A stretch of DNA of 45,276 bases from Micromonospora cabrerizensis (lineage in GTDB: Bacteria; Actinomycetota; Actinomycetes; Mycobacteriales; Micromonosporaceae), in NCBI RefSeq assembly GCF_022230955.1, contig NZ_JAKKFI010000123.1, forward strand, positions 1 through 45,276, given 5' to 3'. Below, one piece after another: positions 38,897 through 45,276 of the stretch. Numbering within the stretch: position 1 is the stretch's first letter; the number at the start of each line of letters is the position of its first letter. A program made the translations under genes and the position numbers. The notes below the pieces were generated by a model. It did no database searches, was not told the DNA's origin, and saw only the letters and a program-made list of their open reading frames with translations.

Positions 38897-40135
38897 TCAG
38901 CCGGCGCGCAGCTCCTCCAGCACCTCGCCGGCCGCGCGCCAGCCACTGGCGAGAGCGCCCTGGATGGACGGGCTGTCCCGGTGGTCACCGGCGACGAACA
39001 GCCCTTCTCCCAACGACACGGGCTTGCGTAGCCGCCCCTGCGGAGGTGGCGCGGCGGGCAGCGCGTTCGGGACGGCCAGTGTGGTGAGGTGGGTCCAGTC
39101 GGCGGTGGAGTTGCCGTACAGCCGGGTCAACTCGGCCCGTACGGTCGGCTCGGGTGGGGCGCTCGGGCCGACCACCGACGTCGCGACGAGGTGTCGTCCG
39201 GTGGGCGCGTACGTCGGGGCGGCGTTGCTGAGCACCACCGTGTTCGCCACGATCTCACGCCGGTCGCCGTCGACGAGCAGGATCGGTTCGGTCAGCGGCG
39301 GCTCGGGCGCGCTGTGGTAGTAGGTGGTGTAGCTGTGCATGCGTACCGTCGCCAGGGCCGGCAGCAGCGCGGACGCGGCGGGTGGGTCGACGGCGACCAC
39401 GACGGCCCGGCAGCGGATGTCGCCGGCCTGGGTGCGGACCCGACCGGGGGCGACCTCCGCGACCGGGGTGTCCAGGTCGAGCAGGTCGGCGGGGAGCGGG
39501 TCGGCGATGGCCAGGGGCAGCGCGGCCATTCCCTCGGCGGGCAGGCCGATCCGGCCGCGGGCGAACGACCGCAGCACCATCGCGAGGACGTGGCTGGACG
39601 TGGCCAGTTCCCGGTCGATGAACACGCCGGACAGGAACGGCCGCAGCAGCTCCTCGATGATCGCGTCGGAGAGGCCCGCCCGGCGTAGCGCGGTCTCGGT
39701 GCTGGTCTCCGGTGCGGCGAGCAGCCGGGACGTGGGCAGGGTGGCGCAGCCGGTGGCGAGAGCGGCGAAGCGCAGTCGGTCACGCAGGGAGCCGATGCCG
39801 GCGAGCGCGGTGCCGGGGGCGCCGGTCGGCTCCCGCAACGGGTTGACCAGCCGCAGCAGGTCGTCGCCCTTGCGCACCAGCACGCCGGAGGTGAAGTACC
39901 CGAGGTCGAGCCGGTCGGTGTCGAGCAGCGTGCCGAGCCGGGGGTAGGCGGTGTTGAGCACCTGGAAACCCCGGTCGATGAGGTGCCCGTCGACCACGTC
40001 GGTGGCGACCCGGCCGCCGAGTCGTCCGCTGGCCTCCACCAACCGCCAGGGCACGCCGGCGCGGTGCAGCCGGCGGGCGGCGGCGAGGCCGGCCAGGCCA
40101 CCGCCGACGACGACCACGTCGGTCTCAGCCAGCAT
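38897..40135 (-). CDS. FAD-dependent amine-oxidase/phytoene-desaturase-like oxidoreductase
   Basis: 412 residues. The N-terminal FAD fold has DVVVVGGGLAGLAAARRL (about 6-23), then RLVEASGRLGGRV with the GG-doublet. The C terminus has LFVAGDHRDSPSIQGALASG, the FAD-binding GD motif of the flavin amine oxidase superfamily. No membrane anchor and no metal site. The ATG follows GGGAGG by 6 nt. It overlaps the 3' end of the MMPL gene by 11 bp, so the two are cotranscribed. The substrate could be a carotenoid, protoporphyrinogen or an amine; it is not determinable from sequence. Confidence 0.88.
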   Translation of the reverse strand: MLAETDVVVVGGGLAGLAAARRLHRAGVPWRLVEASGRLGGRVATDVVDGHLIDRGFQVLNTAYPRLGTLLDTDRLDLGYFTSGVLVRKGDDLLRLVNPLREPTGAPGTALAGIGSLRDRLRFAALATGCATLPTSRLLAAPETSTETALRRAGLSDAIIEELLRPFLSGVFIDRELATSSHVLAMVLRSFARGRIGLPAEGMAALPLAIADPLPADLLDLDTPVAEVAPGRVRTQAGDIRCRAVVVAVDPPAASALLPALATVRMHSYTTYYHSAPEPPLTEPILLVDGDRREIVANTVVLSNAAPTYAPTGRHLVATSVVGPSAPPEPTVRAELTRLYGNSTADWTHLTTLAVPNALPAAPPPQGRLRKPVSLGEGLFVAGDHRDSPSIQGALASGWRAAGEVLEELRAG

Positions 40136-42248
40136 CGCGCGCCTCCCGCTCACCGTTCGCCCGGGACAACCGGCCCGGCCACCAGATCTTCGGCCCGATG
40201 TCGTACGCGAGTGCGGGCACCAGCAGCGACCGGACGATGATCGTGTCGATCAGTACCCCGATCGCGACCGCCGTACCCAACTCGACGAGCACCACGAGGG
40301 GCAGCACGGCGAGGGCGGAGAAGGTCGCGGCGAGCACGATGCCGGCGGAGGTGATCACCCCTCCGGTCACGGCGAGGCCGGCCAGCACACCGGCGCGGGT
40401 GCCGCGCTTGACCGACTCCTCCCGTACCCGGCTCATCAGGAAGATGTTGTAGTCGATGCCGAGCGCGACCAGGAACACGAACGCGAACAGCGGGAACGAC
40501 GAGTCCACGCCGGGAAAGTCGAACACGTGGCGGAACAGCAGCGCGCAGAGGCCGAGGGTCGCCGCGAAGCTGAGCAGGACGGTGGCGATCAGCAGCACCG
40601 GGGCGAGCAGCGCGCGCAGCAGCAGGGCCAGGATGACCGCGATGACCAGCAGCACCACCGGGATGATGACGTTCTGGTCGCGCTTCGCGGCGTCCGAGGT
40701 GTCCACGTTGATCGCGGTGAAGCCGCCGACGACGGCGTCCGCGCCGGGCACCTGGTGTACGGCCACCCGCAGCTCACGGATGGTCCGCTCGGCGCCGTCG
40801 CTGTCGGGCGGGTCGGCCAGGGTGGCCTCCAGTTGCACCCGCCCGTCGATGACCTTGGAGGTGGCGTTCTCCTCGGGTGGGCCGGTCTGCGGGCCGGTGG
40901 TGAGCGGGCGGACGTCGGCGACGCCGGGCACGCCCTGCGCCACCTGGGCGACCTGCCGGGCGGTCTGTTCGGTGGTGAAGATGGTGGCCGGGCTGCCCGT
41001 GCCGGCCGGGTAGTGCCGGGCGATCACCTCCTGGCCGTCGACCGAGTCGGTGCGCTGGGTGAACAGGTCGGACTGGCCGAGGGTGGTGGCACCGAGCTGG
41101 GTGAGCCCGAGCGTGAGGACGGCCAGCACGACCGCTGTGCTCAGCCAGATCGGTCGGGCGTGCCGGGCCACGAAGCCGGCGATGCGGCTCCAGATGCCGT
41201 GCTCGGCGCGTGGGTCGGCCTGATCCTCCCGGGGCCGCCGGGGCCAGAACGCCCAACGGCCGCCGAGCACCAGCAGCGCGGGCAGGAAGGTGAGCATCAC
41301 CAGCAGGGTGGCGGCGATGCCGATGGCGGCGACGGGGCCCAGCGCCCGGTTGGAGTTGAGGCTGGACAGCAGCAGGCACAGCAGGCTGACGATGACCGTG
41401 CCGCCGGACGCGATGATGGCCGGCGCGGCGCCCTTCCACGCGGTGCGCATGGCGTCCCAGGGGCGGTCGTGGCGGTGCAGCTCCTCCCGGTAGCGGGCGA
41501 TCAGCAGCAGCGCGTAGTCGGTGCCCGCGCCGAAGACCAGCACGGTGAGGATGCCCTGGGCCTGCCCGTTGAGCTTCACCACGTCGGCGTCGGCGAGCAG
41601 GTAGACGAACACCGAGGCGAGGGCGTACGACATCCCGGCGGCCAACAGCGGAAAGATCCAGAGCACCGGGCTGCGGTAGACGACCAGCAGGATGATCAGC
41701 ACCACGACCAGGGTGACCAGCAGCAGTGGCCCGTCGATGGCGGCGAACACCTCGATCAGGTCGGCGAGCAGGCCGGCCGGTCCGGAGACGTCCACGGTGA
41801 GGCCGTCCCGGTCCGCGCCGGTGATGTCGCGCAACTGTTCGACGACCGTGCCGATCTCCTCGCCCTCGGCGTCGTCCACGGGTACGACGACCTGGAGTGC
41901 CTGGCCGTCCTCGCTGGGGATGGGCGGGGGCAGCGGGGTGACCACGCCGGGCACCTGGGCGAACCGGGCCGCGTCGGCGCTCACCCGCTGCCGGTCGGCG
42001 TCGGTGATCCCGGAGGGCCGCTCGTAGACGACCAGAGCAGGGATGGTCTGCCGGTCGACGAACTCACCGGCGAGGCCCTGGGCGCGGGTCGCCTCGGCGT
42101 CGGTGGGCAGGAACGCGGCGTTGTCGTTGGTGGCGACCTCGCTGAGGCGTCCGGCGTACGGGCCGGCCACGCCACCGATCACCAGCCAGGCCAGCACGAC
42201 CACCACCGCGATCAGTGTGGCCCTGCCGCCTCGTCCGGACATCCGCAC
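40125..42248 (-). CDS. MMPL/RND family transporter
   Basis: 707 residues with two repeated halves. Each has one helix, a large extracytoplasmic loop and five further helices. The intramembrane motifs are GAGTDYALLLIARYREEL in the first half and ALGIDYNIFLMSRVREES in the second; the Asp-Tyr pairs are the proton-relay residues of MMPL proteins. Members export lipids or hydrophobic metabolites using the proton gradient. GTG start, with ATG two codons later as an alternative. Translationally linked to the flavoprotein, suggesting that enzyme makes or modifies the exported compound. Confidence 0.93.
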   Translation of the reverse strand: MRMSGRGGRATLIAVVVVLAWLVIGGVAGPYAGRLSEVATNDNAAFLPTDAEATRAQGLAGEFVDRQTIPALVVYERPSGITDADRQRVSADAARFAQVPGVVTPLPPPIPSEDGQALQVVVPVDDAEGEEIGTVVEQLRDITGADRDGLTVDVSGPAGLLADLIEVFAAIDGPLLLVTLVVVLIILLVVYRSPVLWIFPLLAAGMSYALASVFVYLLADADVVKLNGQAQGILTVLVFGAGTDYALLLIARYREELHRHDRPWDAMRTAWKGAAPAIIASGGTVIVSLLCLLLSSLNSNRALGPVAAIGIAATLLVMLTFLPALLVLGGRWAFWPRRPREDQADPRAEHGIWSRIAGFVARHARPIWLSTAVVLAVLTLGLTQLGATTLGQSDLFTQRTDSVDGQEVIARHYPAGTGSPATIFTTEQTARQVAQVAQGVPGVADVRPLTTGPQTGPPEENATSKVIDGRVQLEATLADPPDSDGAERTIRELRVAVHQVPGADAVVGGFTAINVDTSDAAKRDQNVIIPVVLLVIAVILALLLRALLAPVLLIATVLLSFAATLGLCALLFRHVFDFPGVDSSFPLFAFVFLVALGIDYNIFLMSRVREESVKRGTRAGVLAGLAVTGGVITSAGIVLAATFSALAVLPLVVLVELGTAVAIGVLIDTIIVRSLLVPALAYDIGPKIWWPGRLSRANGEREARDAG

Positions 42249-42310
42249 TCACCCCATCCTGCCGGGCAGACAGGCCGAGGGAGGGCGAAACCGGAGCCGC
42301 GCACACGAAG

Positions 42311-42339
42311 ACGCCCGTCGGCCGGGGGCCGACGGGCGT
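42311..42339 (-). terminator. Strong hairpin after tRNA-Asn
   Basis: Perfect 12-bp stem ACGCCCGTCGGC/GCCGACGGGCGT with a 5-nt loop, 12 nt beyond the tRNA 3' end and also facing the end of the tRNA transcript toward the MMPL gene. Confidence 0.7.
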
Positions 42340-42351
42340 TGGGTGGAGAAG

Positions 42352-42424
42352 CTCCCCCGATTGGACTCGAACCAATAACCTGCCGGTTAACAGCCGGCTG
42401 CTCTGCCAATTGAGCTACAGGGGA
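42352..42424 (-). tRNA. tRNA-Asn (anticodon GUU)
   Basis: 73 nt without encoded CCA. Acceptor TCCCCTG/CGGGGGA, D-arm GCTCAATTGGCAGAGC, anticodon loop CTGTTAA and T-arm TGGTTCGAGTCCA. Discriminator base G. All stems pair. Confidence 0.96.
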
Positions 42425-42719
42425 TCGTGCACCGCTCGGCATCGGATCTCGCCGACGCCGTGCGACGGGACAAGAGTACAGGACATTCCCCGGTGGTGGT
42501 CCAGTGGGTTCCGCCCGACGGCTCGATGATCAAGACACGCAGGTCAGGGTAAGCGAGGCATCGACAATCGGGCTAAATCGCCATCCCGGCACAAGCATGC
42601 TTGAGCGGAGAGCAGGATGGGTAGTTAGCTGCGGACAGAGGACGCAGGCGCGAATTGGTCGCCTTCCGACGGGGCAACTCGACGGGGCGACAGGCGCGTC
42701 AGGTACGGAAGGAGCCGCC

Positions 42720-43130
42720 ATGCGCGGAAAGATCATGTTTCTTGGCGGGCTGGCTGCGGGATTCGTCCTGGGCGCCCGTGCCGGCCGGGAAAAGTATGAG
42801 GAGCTCGTGGTCCGGGGCCGCAAGGTGCTCGACCACCCGACCGTCCAGGAGGCGGCGGGGGTCGCGCAGGCCCAGGCCAACAAGCTCTACAGCGAGGGCA
42901 AGGACAAGCTCGGCCAGACCAAACTGGGCGAGAAGCTGGGCAACGGCAACGGCAACGGCAGCACCGGCAAGCAGGAGCTGACCGCCGCCGACGACGCGTT
43001 CGCCGGCACGCCCGCAACCGTGGGCGCCAAGGCGGGCACCAGCACGGTCGGCACGACCTCCGGGTCGCCGTCGTCCACCAACCCCCGCACCAAGCCGTCC
43101 GGCTCGGGCACGAACGCCAGCACGCTCTGA
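42720..43130 (+). CDS. YtxH-like small membrane-associated protein
   Basis: 136 residues. N-terminal hydrophobic glycine-rich segment (MFLGGLAAGFVLGARAG) followed by a charged helix (REKYEELVVRGRKVLDHP), the YtxH-like pattern. The second half is a low-complexity Gly/Asn/Ser/Thr/Pro tail including a NGNGNG run, probably disordered. ATG after AGGAGCC. Such proteins are linked to general stress responses; a GGGTA motif at 42619 upstream could be a stress-sigma -10. The tail probably varies between strains. Confidence 0.75.
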   Translation: MRGKIMFLGGLAAGFVLGARAGREKYEELVVRGRKVLDHPTVQEAAGVAQAQANKLYSEGKDKLGQTKLGEKLGNGNGNGSTGKQELTAADDAFAGTPATVGAKAGTSTVGTTSGSPSSTNPRTKPSGSGTNASTL

Positions 43131-43143
43131 CCAATCGCACGTT

Positions 43144-43176
43144 CACGGGCCGGTCGCCGCAGGCGACCGGCCCGTG
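43144..43176. terminator. Perfect 15-bp bidirectional terminator hairpin
   Basis: Arms CACGGGCCGGTCGCC and GGCGACCGGCCCGTG with a GCA loop, between convergent genes. Confidence 0.8.
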
Positions 43177-43193
43177 GTCTGTCCGAGGTGCGG

Positions 43194-44201
43194 TCAGTCC
43201 TTGCTGCTGAACGCCGCGTCGAAGGCGGCGCTCGGGGCGTCGAAGGCCAGCCGGCGGACGAACTGCAACGCCTCCGGCGCACCGACCAGCCGGTCCATGC
43301 CGGCGTCCTCCCACTCGACCGAGATCGGGCCGGTGTAGCCGATCGCGTTCAACGCGCGGAAGCAGTCCTCCCACGGCACGTCGCCGTGCCCGGTGGAGAC
43401 GAAGTCCCACCCGCGGCGCAGGTCGGCCCAGGGCAGGTGCGAGGCGAGCCGGCCACGCCGGCCGTCCCCGGTGCGCACCTTCGCGTCCTTGCAGTCCACG
43501 TGGTAGATCCGGTCGGCGAAGTCGAAGATGAAGTTCACCGGGTCCAGCTCCTGCCACACGAAGTGCGACGGGTCCCAGTTGAGCCCGAACGCGGGCCGGT
43601 TGCCGATGGCCTCCAGCGTCCGCTTCGTCGTCCAGTAGTCGTATGCGATCTCGCTGGGGTGCACCTCGTGGGCGAACCGCACCCCCACCTCGTCGAACAC
43701 GTCGAGGATCGGGTTCCACCGGTCGGCGAAGTCCTGGTAGCCGCGCTCGATCATCGACGGCGGCACCGGCGGGAACATCGCCAGGGTGTGCCAGATCGAC
43801 GAGCCGGTGAAGCCGACGACGGTCTTCACCCCGAGCTTCGCCGCCGCCCGCGCGGTGTCCTTGATCTCCTCGGCGGCCCGCTGGCGGACGCCCTCGGGCT
43901 CTCCGTCGCCCCAGATCCGGCCGGGCAGGATGTCCTGGTGCCGCTCGTCGATCGGGTGGTCACAGACCGCCTGACCGACCAGGTGGTTGGAGATCGTGAA
44001 GACCTCAAGGTTGTGCTTCGCGAGGGTCTCCCGCTTGCGATCGACGTACGAGTCGTCGGCGAGCGCCTTGTCGACCTCGAAGTGGTCGCCCCAGCAGGCG
44101 ATCTCCAGGCCGTCGTAGCCCCACTCGGAGGCGAGCCGGCAGACCTCCTCGAACGGAAGGTCGGCCCACTGGCCGGTGAAGAGCGTGATGGGTCGCGCCA
44201 T
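43194..44201 (-). CDS. Sugar phosphate isomerase/epimerase family protein (AP-endonuclease-2 fold)
   Basis: 335 residues, TIM barrel. Metal-binding residues of the superfamily appear in order: Glu in GLEIACWGDH, His/Glu in AHEVHPSE, Asp/His in NWDPSHF, His/Asp in YHVDCKD and the final Glu in ISVEWED. Expected to act on a sugar or cyclitol (isomerase, epimerase or dehydratase). The ATG follows AGAAGGACA; an in-frame extension is rejected as noise. Monocistronic, with a terminator at its end. Proteins of this size are often annotated as inositol-catabolism-like, but no inositol genes are nearby. Confidence 0.88.
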   Translation of the reverse strand: MARPITLFTGQWADLPFEEVCRLASEWGYDGLEIACWGDHFEVDKALADDSYVDRKRETLAKHNLEVFTISNHLVGQAVCDHPIDERHQDILPGRIWGDGEPEGVRQRAAEEIKDTARAAAKLGVKTVVGFTGSSIWHTLAMFPPVPPSMIERGYQDFADRWNPILDVFDEVGVRFAHEVHPSEIAYDYWTTKRTLEAIGNRPAFGLNWDPSHFVWQELDPVNFIFDFADRIYHVDCKDAKVRTGDGRRGRLASHLPWADLRRGWDFVSTGHGDVPWEDCFRALNAIGYTGPISVEWEDAGMDRLVGAPEALQFVRRLAFDAPSAAFDAAFSSKD

Positions 44202-44413
44202 TGTCCTTCTCCCCTGATGTGATGGGGATTCCTGGTGCGGACCGGGGCGAGGGTGACCGGACGTACACGGCGTTCGAGCGGTCACCGGTGGGTGCGGAAC
44301 ACACCTGAGCCCGGCGGGTTGCGCCTCCCACCGGGTCACCGGCCACCAGCACGGTCGCCGACCCCCACCTTATTTCCGCAGCACCCCATCGGGGAAGCCC
44401 CGCGGTCGGCCGA

Positions 44414-44926
44414 TCATCCGATCATTTCCTCGGGTGCGGGCAGCGCGGCCCGCACGGCGAAACCCCCGCCGGCGCGCGGGCCGGCCGAGAACGTGCCGCC
44501 GAGCCGCTCCGCGCGCCTGCGTACCCCGAGCAGACCCCGCCCGGCACTCTGGCCGCGACCGCCCGACGGCGCGGCACCGGTGCCCTCGTCGCGTACCTCG
44601 ATGGTGATGCCCGTGGCGTCGTAGCGCAGGCGGACCGCGACCGGTGCGCCCGGGGCGTGCCGGCACGCGTTGGTCAGCGATTCCTCGATGATCCGGTACG
44701 CCACGACGTCGACCGGGCCGGGCAGCGGCCGGGGTTGCCCGGCGAGGCTCCACCGCACCGGCTGACCGGCGGCGAAGCCCTCCACCAGCGCGTCGAGACG
44801 ATTCAGGCTCGGAGTCGGCCCGGACGGGTCGTCCGGCTCGTCGGGCCGGCGCAGCGCGTCACCCAGCCGGTGTCCCTGCGCCAGCACCATCCCGCGCCAC
44901 TGCGCGAACCGCCCCATGCAGGTCAA
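44414..44926 (-). pseudogene. Truncated sensor histidine kinase (ATPase domain only)
   Basis: The C-terminal HATPase_c domain is intact: N-box RIIEESLTNACRHAP, G1 VRDEGTG, G2 GRGLLGVRRRAERLGG. It is preceded by the LRRPDEPDD and LNRLDALV segment typical of NarL-type kinases. The dimerisation domain with the phosphorylated histidine and any membrane sensor are missing; sequence becomes unrelated upstream of about residue 15. No response regulator gene is adjacent within the window. Probably a deletion remnant; a stand-alone ATPase is less likely. Confidence 0.65.
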
Positions 44927-45058
44927 GGTACGGCAGTCGGCTGTGAGCCGGTCCCCGGCGTCGCCGGAACGCGCCCACTCGGTCGGCGCTCACGACGGCA
45001 CCGCGTCGACGGGCCGCGTGCGACGGGCGAGATCTGCGAGTCGGGGCACTCATCGGTA

Positions 45059-45108
45059 CGAGCGCTATACCTGTGAGTCATAACTATGACTCACAGGTAT
45101 AGCGCTCG
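45059..45108. repeat. 50-bp near-perfect palindrome
   Basis: 24-bp arms (45059-45082 and 45085-45108; key elements GAGCGCTATACC and TGTGAGTCATA) pair perfectly around a 2-nt AC centre. It lies upstream of the truncated kinase in otherwise gene-free sequence. Much AT-richer than its surroundings. It could be a dispersed palindromic repeat, a bidirectional terminator or a protein-binding site. Confidence 0.75.
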
Positions 45109-45276
45109 CGGGTGACACCGCTCCCCGAGCCTCGCCGCTCAACCAGAGCCGACGAACCCGGCCGGTCGGGGCACACCCGGCCCGGCATGGTCGGCGCTGG
45201 AGCGGGAGGGGCCGAGGCAGTTAGAGAGCGACCCTGAGGGCGCAGACGGAGAGGGGGGGGGCACGCCTTGGGGTGG
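45109..45276. other. Window end, no feature seen
   Basis: GC-rich sequence ending in a run of nine G; no gene, hairpin or repeat identified. Confidence 0.4.

Noticed and set aside
39951..42413. Long plus-strand open frame (about 820 codons) opposite the MMPL gene
   Set aside because: Low-complexity Gly/Asp/Arg/Gln translation and it runs through tRNA-Asn; the minus strand has the MMPL motifs.
1..45276. CRISPR array or biosynthetic gene cluster (PKS/NRPS)
   Set aside because: No regularly spaced direct repeats and no synthase-type genes anywhere in the window, despite several SARP-type regulators.

Overview
The window is high-GC actinomycete DNA, probably Micromonosporaceae (Micromonospora-like). 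The evidence is G/C-ending codons in nearly every gene, many GTG starts, several genes with a -10 hexamer only 6-7 nt before the start codon (leaderless mRNAs), rare TTA leucine codons in regulators, ECF sigma factors, SARP/AfsR regulators, and long intergenic palindromes of a kind I remember from Micromonosporaceae but cannot verify here. It reads as accessory or regulatory chromosome rather than core operons.

Layout. 1-1.3 kb: two overlapping minus-strand ORFs (Ig-like domain plus a glycosidase-like barrel) without signal peptides, possibly one broken gene. 1.8-4.0 kb: GNAT acetyltransferase, a small HTH regulator bracketed by two copies of a TGTCAA-N7-TTGACA operator, and an MFS exporter. 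4.2-9.4 kb: a membrane protein, an ECF41 sigma factor with its FAD oxidoreductase partner, then a divergent aldo/keto reductase and AraC regulator. 9.5-20.9 kb: a regulatory and secretory cluster. It holds a 47-residue secreted peptide, an ECF (SigE-type) sigma factor with a membrane-anchored partner, two homologous secreted proteins, an AfsR-type regulator, another secreted protein, and a large ATPase whose SARP domain is at the C terminus. 21-30.4 kb: SMI1/KNR4 protein, TMEM175-type channel, M55 D-aminopeptidase, a PadR operon, a large secreted polysaccharide-lyase-like protein and small membrane proteins. 30.5-33.9 kb (minus): an operon of two paralogous four-cysteine secreted miniproteins followed by an ABC ATPase and two membrane proteins; this is the best candidate for an undescribed system. 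34-36.3 kb: an AAA+ ATPase convergent with a small, lower-GC BTAD regulator.

36.7-38.8 kb is the remnant of an integrative element. A CAU-anticodon tRNA gene at the right end has its 3' half plus flank duplicated about 1.9 kb away, and the C terminus of a tyrosine recombinase lies next to the intact tRNA. Small hypothetical genes and a pair of inverted, insertion-sequence-like ends lie between. 38.9-45.3 kb: amine-oxidase-like flavoprotein overlapping an MMPL transporter, tRNA-Asn, a YtxH-like protein, a sugar-phosphate isomerase-like protein, a truncated histidine kinase and a 50-bp near-perfect palindrome.

All assignments come from reading motifs and architecture; no database search was possible.
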